A stretch of DNA of 64,000 nt from Candidatus Poribacteria bacterium (GTDB taxonomy: Bacteria > Poribacteria > WGA-4E > PCPOR2b). The number at the start of each line of letters is the position of its first letter. Position 1 is the first letter of the stretch. This document shows positions 1-11,700 of the stretch, piece after piece. The position numbers and the translations under genes were made by a program. The stretch is from positions 1-64,000 of the forward strand of contig PYIZ01000042.1 in the NCBI GenBank assembly GCA_003635265.1, given 5' to 3'. The notes under the pieces were generated by a model that did no database searches, was not told where the DNA came from, and worked only from the letters and a program-made list of their open reading frames with translations.

Positions 1-2
1 TG

Positions 3-3000
3 TCACCGGACAATTACTATTCCCACTTCGCGCTTGGACAGATGTATGCGACGTTGCGGCAGCATGAGCAAGCCATTGCTGCGCTTACGAAAGCGGGGGA
101 TCTTGCGATAGCGTCACAGTCTGCCACGCCGGACGAGTTGACGGCAACCTATAAGGCACTCGGACGTGCTTACTTCCGCCGTGATAAGATAGACGAGGCG
201 ATTGCCGCATGGGGTAAAATCGCTGAACTCGATCCAGAGAACATCTTCTCCCGCATTGAATTGGCGGATCTGTTTCGTGAGCAGGAACTTTATACCCAAG
301 CCATTGAACAGCACGAGGCTATCGTCGGATTGAAGCGGGATGACCCGTATCGAGTCTGCTTGAGTCTGCGGGAAATTGGGAAAATTCAGGAGGAGATGGG
401 GGAATACGACGCTGCTATCGAAAACTATGACAAAGCCCTCGCCTTGACAGGGCAGGGGAATTGGCTGCGAAAGGACATTCAGGGACGAATTATCGGTATC
501 TACGCCGCCGAAAGTGACTGGCCCGGCTTAATCGGCTACTACCAAGAGAAACTTACTGAAACGCCGAACGATGTGGAGTTAATCGGCTTGCTCGCCTCGG
601 CGTATACCGAAAATCAACAGTTAGACGAAGGCATAGCCGAGTACCGAAAGGGGTTGAAGCTTGCACCGACAGATGCCGGACTCCGCCTGAACCTCATCGC
701 TGTTTTCCGTAACACCGAAAGCTTTGAAGAAGCTGCGGAAGAATATGAAATCCTCAGCGAGGCTCAACCTGACGATTTTGGTATCTACCGTGAGCTTGGT
801 GAATTGTATCTGCAACTAGAGGACGAAAACAGAGCAAAGACGACCTATCAGCGGATGGTTGATCATGATCCAGATAACCCAGGAACGCACCTCATCCTCG
901 CCGAAATTTACACGAGCCATGAATGGATAGATGATGCCATTGCGGCATATGAGAAGACAATTTCGCTTGCACCTGACAATCTGGATTACATCGAATATTT
1001 TGGCGAATTCTATTTTCATCAGGGAAATCGTGAGAAGACCGTTGAGACGTGGAATCGGATGGTCGCTGGGGGCTATGCAATCGCTGAAAATTATGACCGC
1101 CTCGCGCAGTTGCTTGACGCAAAGAATTTTCGGGCAGAAGCCATCGCCGCAAGTCGAAAGGCAATTGAGGTAGCACCCGATGAGTATCGTTACCGTGAGG
1201 TGTTGGCACGGCGGTTGATGGAGAATGAGGACTACGACGCGGCATTGACCGAATATGCGAAAGCGGCAGAACTTGCCCCCAATGAATTTTTCGTTGAGCA
1301 GATGGCTGACCAGCAGATCGAGATCTATCGGCGCCGAGGAATACTCGTGGAGAAGATTGAAGTGTTGGAAACTGAACTTGCTGGAGGGCAGCACTCTTCT
1401 GATGATCTCTTCGTTTTTCAAAAGCAACTTGCCAAGATGTACCTAAAGTTGGGCAATATCACCTACTCCGTCGAAGTCCTTTTGAAAGCAAAAGCACTCA
1501 AGCCGGATGATGTTCCAGTCAACCGTTGGCTCGCAGAAATCTATACCCAACAAGGGAGGCGTAATGAAGCTAACGCAATCTATACGCACCTGATTGAGGT
1601 TGATAGCGCGAATGCAAGGGAATATTACGGAGACATTGCGCGGTCCCATCTAAGAGTGATGGATTTTGATGCGGCAACAGCGGCGGCGAAGCAAGCGATC
1701 GCACACAGTCCACGCAATCCCGAAGGGTATCAGACGCTGGCGGAAATCGCCAAACAGGTTGGGAATTATGAAACCGCCATCGACAGCCTCAAGAGTGCGA
1801 TTCGTCTGCGTCCAGAAGCGACTGACATTCGTGCAGAGATTGCAGAAATTTATGAACTTTCAGGCAATCCCCGACAGGCAATCGAACAATACTGGCGATG
1901 CTGGGAATTAAGCGATAGCGTGGACGACAAACTTACCTTTGTTAAATCACTCTCCAAGGCATATTACGACTTGGGACGACGCGGCGAGTTTGAAGAAAAA
2001 TTGAAGCAGATGTCGAAAGCTAAGACCTCCAACATGGGACCTGTCTTAGCGTTGGCGGCGGTCTATCAGATGGAAGGCGACCTCCCCGGCGCACGATTTC
2101 AACTGGCGCGAGCGTTAGACCGAGAGCGCGACAATCCAGATCTATTGGCACAATTGGTCAAAATTAGCCTTGACCTCGGCGATATTCAGGATGCACTTAC
2201 CTATCAACAGCAGCTCGTCAAAGTAAAACCCGAACCCATTCATCGGCGGCAGCTCGGTGAGTTATTGTTTGATGCCGGGCGGGAGCAGGAGGCGATTCAG
2301 GCGTGGACGAAGTTGCTACACGCGAAGAATCAGACACTTGAGGCAGAGATCAAACTTGCAATATTGCTAATTCGGCACGGTCTGCTGGACGAGGCACTTT
2401 CTAGCCTTGACCGTGTGGGTGAAAATGTGAAGGATGCCAAAGCACTCTATCAGATCGGTGCAACGTTAGTTGAGATGAACGAATTAGACCGCGCGCAACC
2501 CCACTTCCTGCGGATTATGGAGATGCCCAAACCACCTGAAAATACGACAAAGAACGTTGTGACGGGATCATCTCGTTCAAACTACGGACCGCCCGGAATC
2601 GACACGGACAAATTTGATCTCCCAGGACACCTTGTCTGGGAGATCCAGAATCGGTCATTTGGGCGTGGAAGTGGTCAACCGTGGGTGCCGAGTAGTTTTG
2701 AGGAAGCACAAGCCGGCGCGCTCGTGCAGTTGACAACTATTGCACAGCAGCAAGGAAAATTCAGCGAATTCATCCAGCAATTCGAGACGGAGGTTGATGC
2801 GAATCCGAAGGATATCCAGACGCTCGAAACGTTAGTGAAACTCTATAACCTGACCGAAGACACCGACAAAGCGAAGGAAATTACCGATCGGCTGATTACC
2901 GCATCGCCAAACGATCCGGTATATCAAGGCTTGCGATTAAACCAATCAATAGAGCATCAGCTCGATTATGAAACGACCAAAAAATATCTCGACGAAATGA

Positions 3001-6000
3001 CCGGGGTCGCCCCCGAAGCGCGGCTCTGGTATGCCGCACGATATATCCGAAAGTTCCATGAGCAAGGAAGGAAGGCGGATGCCCTAAAATTGTTGGAGGA
3101 GTTTGACGCTGTAAAAGTGACCGATCTCAACACCGGTTCAATGCTGGTTAGTGCATACACGCGGATGGGCAGAACTGACGCAGCAGAGAAAGTCGTCGCC
3201 CAACTTCCAATTCCAGCGATTTCAACGGTGCCCCGAACTTCGATGATGGGACCGCCATCGCTCGCACAGCAACAGTGGTGGCAATATAGCCGCATCTACC
3301 GGAATCTCGCCGCCGCTTACATTGAGGAGGGAGAGACCGACAAAGGGATTGCACTCTTCTGGACACTCTTTGACCGGACCAAACCACCTGCCACAAACCC
3401 CCGGCATGTTGCGACACTCGCACACTCGTCGCACTCCTACAGCGGATACACCCCGATCCAGTCCAGCTATCCATCGCCAACAAGTTACTATAATCAAAAC
3501 CGTTTAGAATATCTCCAGGCGGTTTTCAGTCAACTGTGGATGAAGGAGGGACAGGAAACGTTATACGCGAAACTCCAGATAGAGTTGGAGGCAACTGAAG
3601 GTAGAGCCCGCATCTATCCCGGTTTGGCGTTGAGCTACTGCTATTGGTGGGAAGGAAAACGGGCTGAGGCGCAGGAGGTCCTCTCAAGGTTACAAAAAGA
3701 ATTTCCAGATGACCTCACGCTCAAACTCAACACCGTCTTTGTCTCTATCCAGACCGGACAACACGGAACCGCGTTGGAATTGCTCGATGAACTCACTGCA
3801 GCAGACCCACGAAATCGGCGTCAGTATTATAGCTTGACGCTACAGCTTGCCTCGCACACAGGCAACACAGTCAAGGTGCGTGAGTTGATAACGAAGGTGC
3901 TGAATTCGCCGGGCGGAGCCCGTGATCTTTATCAGTTTTCACGAAAACTCCAGCAGAGTGGCCTCACGCAGTACGCCATCGCAGTCGCCAAAAAAGCGAT
4001 GACCTTAGCAATGGGACAACGCGACCCGAACTTTCTGATGGATTTGAGTGAGCACTTAGAAGATCTCGGTCGGGGACAGGACGCGGCGCGCATCGCTGAA
4101 CGGGCAATGCGTTTTGCCAACCAACGCGACCGGTACGGTCAGACATTGCATGCGTGGAGCCTCCAGCAAGCAACCCATCTAATAAGTCGATCCAAATCTG
4201 TGCGAGAACGCGAACCCCAGTTAATCGAAGCTGCCGAAAAGAATCCGGATTCGTTCCAGGCGCAGGTCCAGTTGGCAGCGTTCTACGAAAGCACGAATCA
4301 GGTCAAAAAGGCGTCGGTTGCCTTTGATGCGGCGCTCGCTCTACGACCCAAGGACAGTATGACCCGTCGGCGGTACGCCCAGATGTTGCAACGCAGTGGG
4401 CAGCCAGGGGCTGCCGTGACCCAATACATGACACTCCTTGAGGAGAACCCGAATGCACTCGGCTACGACTATTGGGAGGTGATGGAGACCTTCTTCCAAG
4501 CCGGCAAAGTTGATGAATTGGTTTCGCTCGCGATGGGGATGATTTCGCCATCTATCGGACAGAGTTTCGGCAACGAGTTTGCGGAAAGTGCTGCACAGCA
4601 GTGTATGGAGAATAACAACCCCAAAGCGGCCGTCGAAATCTACGAAAAGATTGTCGAAGTCCAACCAAATCGGCATTACACGTATGATGATCTAGCGTCC
4701 GCCTACGCTGCTGCCGGCGAACGCGAAAAGGCAATCCAGTTCTTGCGCGAAAAGGTGGAAACTGAAGGTGACTCTTACGCACAAGTAGAAATGGTATCAA
4801 AACTGACCGAGATCTATAAGGCCTCCGGTGAGATAGAAGAATTGGCGGCGGAATATGAAGCCAAACTCGCTGAGAAGCCAGAGGATCCGGCGTTGCTCTA
4901 TCTCGTTGCGTCAATGAAGATCGCGGCAAATGACCTCGAAGGGACTGACCCACTTGTTAATCAACTTCTTGATCTCGCGTCAGTTAATGCACAACGGTTG
5001 CAGCGTTTGGCGACTGCATACCGAGACGCAGGGGACCGAGACCGCGAACTCCGCCTGCTTGAAGCCACAATCGAGAAACTCAACCCACAGAATTGGTGGC
5101 AACTTTCCGAGGGTTACCAGAAACTCGGTACAGTCTACGCCCAGAAAGGCGAGAAAGAGAAGGCGCGAGACGCATTCCGTAGGATGGGTGTGACCCGCCT
5201 CCTGCGTGTTGGTAGCTTCTGGGAAAAAGAGCGTGTCGCGACTACATACATGCAGCACGAGATGTGGGACGATGCCGAAGCCTTATTTACCGAAATCGTC
5301 AATGGTCTTTCGGCACGACAATGGGAACGTCAACAGGCGCAGCGGCAGTTGATGGAGATTAAGCGGAAACGCGACGGATTGGTAACAACCACCCGGCTGA
5401 CCGAAAAAACGCAAGAGATGAACGTTGGAACGCAGCGAGCGTTGGCGCAACAGTACAGGCGACGCAATCAACTCACGAAGGCAGCGGAAATTTATGAGCA
5501 GATTGCCACAGCGATGCCGGAGGACCTTGAATCTCGTGCCGACCTTGCAACCATCTATTCGCGCCAAAATAAGCATGATAAGGCAATCGATACATGGAAA
5601 ACGTTACTCGAAGCCGATCCGGAGAACACAAGGTATCAGGATGGACTTGTCAATGCGTACCGGTCTGCTGACAAAATCCCCGAAGCCCTCGAACTCGCGC
5701 AGAAATACATTGATAGAGAAGTAGACAATAGCGTCCACTATGTCCGGCTTGCCAAGGTCTACGCCACCGGAGACCGGGTTGATGACGCCATTGAAGCCTA
5801 TAAAAAAGCGATTGCACTCACTCCCGGTAATGGAGAGGTCTATCGTGAACTGGCACAGCTTTATCTCCGTAAAGATGATTTGGACGCTGCCGAAGAGACA
5901 TTCTTAGAAGCCATTCAATACATCGGACAGGAATGGGAACGACGAGACATCGAACGACAGTTGATGAACGTCTACCGTCGTCAAGGAAGGTTGGAAGATA

Positions 6001-8360
6001 TGTTGAAGAAGGCAGAGGACGAAGGTACGCTCACGTTTGAGATGCAACAGGAGCGCGCCCAACGCTATCGGAGTGAGGGTAAATTAGAAAAAGCGGCTGA
6101 TGCCTACAAGAAAGCCCTTGACATGACCGCCCAAAGTTGGGAACGGACTAACATCTTCAACGAATTGGTGCACGTACACGTGCAACTTGGTGAGCACGAT
6201 TTAGCAATGGAGGTTTACGAAACACTGTCTCGCTCCGGTTCAACAGGCATGTCAATCCACCACGGTCCAGCCGGTATCAAAGTTGTGTTTGGTGGCGATG
6301 AAGCACGGGAGACCTTGATTAACGCCTACCGAACTCAAGGAAAACTTGAGCAGTTGAAAACTCATTTTGAAGGCAGACTTGAAAAGGAGGCAGATAATCC
6401 TGCTGTGCTTGAAATGGTCGCTGAAATTTATCGGAATGCCAATGACTATGAACAAGCCGCTGAAGCCTATCAAGCCCTCTGCAAGGCACAGCCCGGCAAC
6501 GTCCGCAGTTTTTACTACGCTGCTGCTACCCTCAATAAGAATAATCAACCCGACTTGGCGCAAGCGCTGCTGGATCAGGGTGAAGTTGCGCTTTCAGCGA
6601 GCAGCTACAGACATGACATGTGGTTCCTCGCTGCGGTGGCGACTATCTGTCTCGATGGCGATATGTATGCTCCAGCGATCAAGCATGCTGAAGAAGCAAT
6701 CGCTGCGAGTGGAAGGTTCGGAGGCTTTCGTTGGGGACAAGAGCATTTATATAATACCCTTGGAAAAAGTTATCTCGGCACAGAACAGTACGAGAACGCT
6801 GTCAATGTGTATCAGCAGATGGCAAACATTACCCAAGATGATGCCGAACGAGAAAAGGCAGAAAAGGCAATGCGCCAGGCGTATAAAGCGGGCAAACTCT
6901 ACGAAAAACAGATCCCCGAAAAGTTACAGCAGGTGACAGAAAATCCCGATGACCCGGACGCCTACCTTGTCCTCGCCCAAACCTATGAATGGGGTGATCA
7001 AGTTGACCAAGCGATCGCTGCTTACGAGCGCGCTGATGAATTGCACCCTAATAGCGCTGTCATCTTGGGACCGTTGGCAGAACTGTATGTCGATGCAGAT
7101 CCCCAAAAGGCAAAAGTTCTTTACAAACGTCTCATTGAACTAACGGATATGCCAAATGACCGCATCCAAAGGCGGCAGGTGTTGATTGATTTGTACAAGA
7201 GGTTAGGGGAATTCGACGCCGCCATTGCAGAGCTGCGCGACTTTGCCGGAACAACTACAGAAAAATCTGAGCGTAATGCGGCACTCCACTTGCTCTGGGA
7301 GATCTACGATGATCAAGGGCGAGAGACCGAAAGGATTACTACCTTTGAAGAACTTACAGCCCAAATCGGAGAAGATGCAACTGTATACGAACTGCTCGGG
7401 GATGCCTACAAAGAGATAGGGAATCAGGAAAAAGCGACTCTCGCTTACACACAGTGGGGTGAATTTCGTCGAAAGGAGATAAATCGGCAACAAGGGCGCA
7501 GTTGGGAATATGGTCGTTTTGCAAGCCAACTCCTTAGCAAGGATATTATGCCAGAACAGGCACTCGAACTCGCCCTACGTGTTTCGCGAGAACATCCAGA
7601 CCCCAATCATACATCAATCTTAGGGTGGGCATACCTCGCCAACGGAAGGCTAGAGCAAGTAAAAGCAATGATTCAATCGGAGTCCAATGCGGAAGCACGA
7701 GCTGGACTTGTCATGCTGTTAGCCGATCATTACGTCCGAACCGATCAAACCGCTGAAATCCTCCCATTATTATCTAAAGCAGCGGAGGAGAGCCAACATT
7801 TAGAAAGCAAAGCCCTATATATCGGCAGTATGATTTATCACCTGCATCAGGCTGAAGAAATTGAAAAGATTGCGGAATTGGCACCCGGGAGTTTTGTGCG
7901 CGAAGCTGAGTCTGCTGACACTATCAGTCGCGGATTTAAAATTGAAAAGGATTCAAACGCCTCTGGTGGCAAATTTCTCCATGGACTCGGAGATGATGTC
8001 TATGACAAAGAGAAAAATGTAAGCGACTCGGACGAGGTTGTAACCTTCGATATCAATATCCAACAAGCTGGCGACTATAAAATCATTGCTCGTGTACTTG
8101 CGCCTGATGGAAAAGCGGACAGTTTTTTCGTCAAGTTCGATGAGCGAGAAAAATTCTATACATGGGATACTATTAGGTCATCAACGTGGCGGTGGCAGGT
8201 CTTGACAGTTCGTCCACTAGGAAGGGAAGAGGGATCCTATACTCACGAAAGTAATGGACCGGTACGTTTTCCGCTTTCTGCCGGCGAACATCAATTTAAG
8301 TTGAAGAAACGAGAATCCGGTACAAAGATAGATGTGTTAGTCTTCTATCGTCTGCAATAG
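3..8360 (+). CDS. Giant TPR-repeat protein, copy 1 (5' end outside window)
   Basis: The reading frame is open from the left edge (codons from base 3, with residues such as NYYSHFALGQ before the first Met at 42). Alignment with the paralogue at 8749 shows that about 110 N-terminal codons, including the signal peptide, lie outside the window. Nearly all of the visible 2785 residues are tandem ~34-residue TPR units (recurrent A-x4-Y, L-x-L-x-P-D/N and YR/YxxLA patterns), a helical solenoid that normally serves as a protein-protein scaffold. The last ~155 residues (from about 7893) switch to a beta-rich module beginning REAESAD that looks like a CBM6/CBM35-type carbohydrate-binding domain. The paralogue ends in a different module. 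Location is probably periplasmic or extracellular, inferred from the paralogue. The molecular role is unknown; the repeat class is certain, the binding partner is not. Confidence 0.9.
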   Translation, partial: SPDNYYSHFALGQMYATLRQHEQAIAALTKAGDLAIASQSATPDELTATYKALGRAYFRRDKIDEAIAAWGKIAELDPENIFSRIELADLFREQELYTQAIEQHEAIVGLKRDDPYRVCLSLREIGKIQEEMGEYDAAIENYDKALALTGQGNWLRKDIQGRIIGIYAAESDWPGLIGYYQEKLTETPNDVELIGLLASAYTENQQLDEGIAEYRKGLKLAPTDAGLRLNLIAVFRNTESFEEAAEEYEILSEAQPDDFGIYRELGELYLQLEDENRAKTTYQRMVDHDPDNPGTHLILAEIYTSHEWIDDAIAAYEKTISLAPDNLDYIEYFGEFYFHQGNREKTVETWNRMVAGGYAIAENYDRLAQLLDAKNFRAEAIAASRKAIEVAPDEYRYREVLARRLMENEDYDAALTEYAKAAELAPNEFFVEQMADQQIEIYRRRGILVEKIEVLETELAGGQHSSDDLFVFQKQLAKMYLKLGNITYSVEVLLKAKALKPDDVPVNRWLAEIYTQQGRRNEANAIYTHLIEVDSANAREYYGDIARSHLRVMDFDAATAAAKQAIAHSPRNPEGYQTLAEIAKQVGNYETAIDSLKSAIRLRPEATDIRAEIAEIYELSGNPRQAIEQYWRCWELSDSVDDKLTFVKSLSKAYYDLGRRGEFEEKLKQMSKAKTSNMGPVLALAAVYQMEGDLPGARFQLARALDRERDNPDLLAQLVKISLDLGDIQDALTYQQQLVKVKPEPIHRRQLGELLFDAGREQEAIQAWTKLLHAKNQTLEAEIKLAILLIRHGLLDEALSSLDRVGENVKDAKALYQIGATLVEMNELDRAQPHFLRIMEMPKPPENTTKNVVTGSSRSNYGPPGIDTDKFDLPGHLVWEIQNRSFGRGSGQPWVPSSFEEAQAGALVQLTTIAQQQGKFSEFIQQFETEVDANPKDIQTLETLVKLYNLTEDTDKAKEITDRLITASPNDPVYQGLRLNQSIEHQLDYETTKKYLDEMTGVAPEARLWYAARYIRKFHEQGRKADALKLLEEFDAVKVTDLNTGSMLVSAYTRMGRTDAAEKVVAQLPIPAISTVPRTSMMGPPSLAQQQWWQYSRIYRNLAAAYIEEGETDKGIALFWTLFDRTKPPATNPRHVATLAHSSHSYSGYTPIQSSYPSPTSYYNQNRLEYLQAVFSQLWMKEGQETLYAKLQIELEATEGRARIYPGLALSYCYWWEGKRAEAQEVLSRLQKEFPDDLTLKLNTVFVSIQTGQHGTALELLDELTAADPRNRRQYYSLTLQLASHTGNTVKVRELITKVLNSPGGARDLYQFSRKLQQSGLTQYAIAVAKKAMTLAMGQRDPNFLMDLSEHLEDLGRGQDAARIAERAMRFANQRDRYGQTLHAWSLQQATHLISRSKSVREREPQLIEAAEKNPDSFQAQVQLAAFYESTNQVKKASVAFDAALALRPKDSMTRRRYAQMLQRSGQPGAAVTQYMTLLEENPNALGYDYWEVMETFFQAGKVDELVSLAMGMISPSIGQSFGNEFAESAAQQCMENNNPKAAVEIYEKIVEVQPNRHYTYDDLASAYAAAGEREKAIQFLREKVETEGDSYAQVEMVSKLTEIYKASGEIEELAAEYEAKLAEKPEDPALLYLVASMKIAANDLEGTDPLVNQLLDLASVNAQRLQRLATAYRDAGDRDRELRLLEATIEKLNPQNWWQLSEGYQKLGTVYAQKGEKEKARDAFRRMGVTRLLRVGSFWEKERVATTYMQHEMWDDAEALFTEIVNGLSARQWERQQAQRQLMEIKRKRDGLVTTTRLTEKTQEMNVGTQRALAQQYRRRNQLTKAAEIYEQIATAMPEDLESRADLATIYSRQNKHDKAIDTWKTLLEADPENTRYQDGLVNAYRSADKIPEALELAQKYIDREVDNSVHYVRLAKVYATGDRVDDAIEAYKKAIALTPGNGEVYRELAQLYLRKDDLDAAEETFLEAIQYIGQEWERRDIERQLMNVYRRQGRLEDMLKKAEDEGTLTFEMQQERAQRYRSEGKLEKAADAYKKALDMTAQSWERTNIFNELVHVHVQLGEHDLAMEVYETLSRSGSTGMSIHHGPAGIKVVFGGDEARETLINAYRTQGKLEQLKTHFEGRLEKEADNPAVLEMVAEIYRNANDYEQAAEAYQALCKAQPGNVRSFYYAAATLNKNNQPDLAQALLDQGEVALSASSYRHDMWFLAAVATICLDGDMYAPAIKHAEEAIAASGRFGGFRWGQEHLYNTLGKSYLGTEQYENAVNVYQQMANITQDDAEREKAEKAMRQAYKAGKLYEKQIPEKLQQVTENPDDPDAYLVLAQTYEWGDQVDQAIAAYERADELHPNSAVILGPLAELYVDADPQKAKVLYKRLIELTDMPNDRIQRRQVLIDLYKRLGEFDAAIAELRDFAGTTTEKSERNAALHLLWEIYDDQGRETERITTFEELTAQIGEDATVYELLGDAYKEIGNQEKATLAYTQWGEFRRKEINRQQGRSWEYGRFASQLLSKDIMPEQALELALRVSREHPDPNHTSILGWAYLANGRLEQVKAMIQSESNAEARAGLVMLLADHYVRTDQTAEILPLLSKAAEESQHLESKALYIGSMIYHLHQAEEIEKIAELAPGSFVREAESADTISRGFKIEKDSNASGGKFLHGLGDDVYDKEKNVSDSDEVVTFDINIQQAGDYKIIARVLAPDGKADSFFVKFDEREKFYTWDTIRSSTWRWQVLTVRPLGREEGSYTHESNGPVRFPLSAGEHQFKLKKRESGTKIDVLVFYRLQ

Positions 8361-8374
8361 TGCAGACGTGAGGG

Positions 8375-8587
8375 TTGTGGTTTGACATATCTACTTCACA
8401 GATGATACGATTATCTCAGGAGCATCATCTGACAATCGATCATCACATGGTTCCCATGACACTCAAAGCGGGCGAAAACAGCATCCTCGTCAAGACCTGC
8501 GATGAGATGAGATTTTGGGGATTCTGTCTACGACTGACCGATACGGATGACAAACCCTTCACGGATTTAGCGTTTTCGAAAAAATAA
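8375..8587 (+). pseudogene. Stranded C-terminal fragment of giant TPR protein
   Basis: This 70-codon stretch begins 14 bp after the stop of copy 1. It reads WFDIS, then LKAGENSILVKTCDEM and FWGFCLRLTDTDDKPF, closely matching the last ~70 residues of the downstream paralogue (WFNGKE, LHAGKNSILVKLAGQQ, WGFHLWLTDADGFPLED). The only possible start is TTG at 8375; there is no good ribosome binding site, and a TGA lies in frame six bases upstream of the TTG. I read it as the remnant of the original C-terminal galactose-binding-like module of copy 1, left behind when that gene acquired another ending. A separately translated small protein is possible but less likely. Confidence 0.6.
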
Positions 8588-8748
8588 AGATAACTGAAGT
8601 TGCTGTTTATCAAACTTGTTCGGCACCGACTTCTGATTTACTGGGCGAACCCCCTTGTGCGTGACTAGCAGGCTGATCAATCCACTGCGAGGTAAACCGT
8701 AAACGAACCAATGAACAATCCAAATCATTCTCCCGAGGAGGAACTCTC

Positions 8749-11700
8749 ATGTTTGAACATCAAAAACAACTGATAGTCTTCGTCCTATTTCTCTGTTGCC
8801 TTGTGCCTGTTCTCTTATTGATTGCTCATGCTCAAGACGAAGCAGTTGATGAAAAAATCGTGGAACGCTACAAGCAGATGCTGGAGCAGAAACCGAAGGA
8901 AGGCAGCACCTTTGATCGTTTGTATCAGCTTTACCTTGAAGGGTCGGGCTTAGACCAGATGGTGGTTGATTATCAAACGGAGGCAAGGGCAAACCCGGAC
9001 AACCCGAACTTGCAGCTGATTCTGGGACACATCTACAAACGGCTCGGCAAAAATACAGAAGCAATCTTAGCGTACCGGCGTGCTGTTGATTTGTCACTGG
9101 ACGATTACTATCCGCACTTCGCGCTTGGACAGATGTATGCGACGTTGCGGCAGCATGAACAAGCCATTGCTGCACTCACGAAAGCGGGGGATCTTGCGAT
9201 AGCGTCACAGTCTGCCACGCCGGACGAGTTGACGGCAACCTATAAGGCACTCGGACGTGCTTACTTCCGCCGTGATAAGATAGACGAGGCGATTACCGCA
9301 TGGGGTAAAATCGCTGAACTCGATCCAGAGAACATCTTCTCCCGCATTGAGTTAGCGGATCTGTTTCGTGAGCAGGAACTTTACGCCCAAGCCATCGAAC
9401 AGCACGAGGCTATCGTCAGATTGAAGCGGGATGACCCGTATCGAGTCTGCCTGAGTCTGCGGGAAATCGGAAAGATTCAGGAAGAGATGCGGGAATACGA
9501 TGCTGCTGTCCAAAGCTATGACAAAGCCCTCGCGTTGACGGGGCAAGGAAATTGGCTGCGGAAAGATTTGCATCAGCGTATCATCGGCATCTACGCCCAC
9601 AACGGGGATTGGCCCGGCTTAATTACCTATTACGAGGGAAAACTCGCCCAAACCCCGAATGATGTGGAATTGATTGGCTTGCTTGCCAATGCTTATGTTG
9701 AGAATGAGCAGGTAGACGAAAGCATCGCCAAGTATCGACAGGGGTTGGAGCTTGCCCCAACAGACACCGGGCTTCGCCTGAACCTTATCGCTGTTTTCCG
9801 TAACACCGAGAGATTTGCAGAAGCGGCGGCGGAATATGAAATCCTCAGCGAGGCTCAACCTGACGATTTTGGGATCTACCGTGAACTTGGTGAATTGTAT
9901 CTGCAACTAGAGGACGAAAACAGAGCAAAGACCACCTACCAGCGGATGGTTAATCGTGATCCAGATAGCGCGGGAACACACCTCACCCTCGCCGAAATTT
10001 ACACAGGTCATGAATGGATGGATGATGCCATTGCGACATACGAGAAGACAATTTCGCTCGCGCCTGATAATCTTGATTACATCGAATATTTTGGTGACTT
10101 CTACTTCCGTCAGGGGAATCGTGAAAGGGCTGTCGAAACATGGAGTCGGATGGTCGCTGGGAATCATGGAATTGCCGAGAATTATGATCGCCTCGCACAG
10201 TTGCTAGACACCAAGTATTTCCGGGAGGAAGCCGTTGTTGCCAGCCGAAAAGCGGTAGAGCTAGCGCCCAATGAATATCGCTACCGCGAGGCGTTGGCGC
10301 GACGGTTAATGGAGAGCAAGGATTACGAGAGAGCGTTGGCTGAGTATACGGAAGCCGCAAAGTTGGCACCGAACCCCTTCTTCGTAGAACGGATGACCGA
10401 TCAGCAGATTGAAATCTATCGGCGTCAGGGCGTTCTTATGGAGAAAATTGTTGAATTGGAAGCATCGCCTGAAAGTTTTGAACAGCAAAAACAGCTTGCC
10501 AAGATGTTTCTCAAACTGGGGAACGTGACCAATGCACTTGAAATCCTGATCAAGGCGAAAGAGCTCAAGTCCCGTTCCGAGGATGCCGATGAATCGACAC
10601 CAGATGATGTGCAGGTCAACCGTTGGCTCGTGGAACTTTACACGAAAAGCGGACGGCGTGATGAAGCGGTCGCTATTTACAATCATCTCATTGAAATCGA
10701 CGCTGGAAATGCACGAGAATACTATTCGGAGGTTGCACGTCTCCACCTACGTGCGATGGACTTCGATGTTGCCACCGCAGCTGCAAAGCAAGCGATTGCA
10801 CACAGCCCCCGGAATCCGGAAGGGTATCAACTATTGGCGGGGATTGATAAGCAACGAGGTCATTATGAAGGGGCGGTTGATAGCCTTAAGCAGGCGGTTC
10901 GTCTGCGTCCCGAATCCACCGAAATTCGCGCCGAACTTGCGGATGTGTATCAGCAGGGTGGCGATTATCGGCAGGCGATCGAGCAGTATTGGCGGTGCTG
11001 GGATCTGAGCGACGAACTCAGCGATAGACTCTCGTTCATCAATCGGTTAGAGGGCGCATATTATGACTTTGGGCGAAGCGATGAGTTGGAAGAGAAATTC
11101 CAACAGATGGCAAGGGTAAACCCGAATGACCAAGGACCTGTGTTGGGATTGGCAGAGTTGTACCGGGGACAGGGAGATCTACCCGCTGCGAGAGAACAGT
11201 TGGCGCGGGCGTTGGAGCAAGAGACGCAAAATCCCGACCTGCTAACGCAACTGGTTAAAATTAACCTTGAACTTGGCGAGAATCAGGAAGCACTTTCGTA
11301 TCAGCAGCGGCTCGTCAAGGCGCAGCCGAACCCCTATCATCAACAGAAACTCGGCGAAATGCTCTTTGACATCGGTCGAGAACAGGAGGCGGTTCAGACG
11401 TGGTCAAAACTGCTACACGCTAGAAATAAAGATGTCGAAGCGGAGATAAAACTAGCTGGCTTACTCAGTCAACATGGATTGGTTGATGAAGCACTTTCTG
11501 CCTTAGACCGCGCCGGAGAGAAGGTGACGGAGGCGAAAAAACTCTATCATATAGGTGCGTTGCTAGCCGAGATGAATGAGTTGGAACGCGCTACATCGCA
11601 TTTCGAGCGGATATTGGCGATGCCTGAACCAGCCGCAGAAGCCAAGAAAAATGTGGGACAGACTAGACGTCCTGCCTTTGGAGCGTCTCAAAAATCGTTC

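Noticed and set aside
816..1427. Long frame antisense to the first TPR gene (203 codons)
   Set aside because: It is the shadow of a strong coding frame, has no ribosome site and no recognisable motif; the same shadow recurs opposite the paralogue (about 9907-10167).
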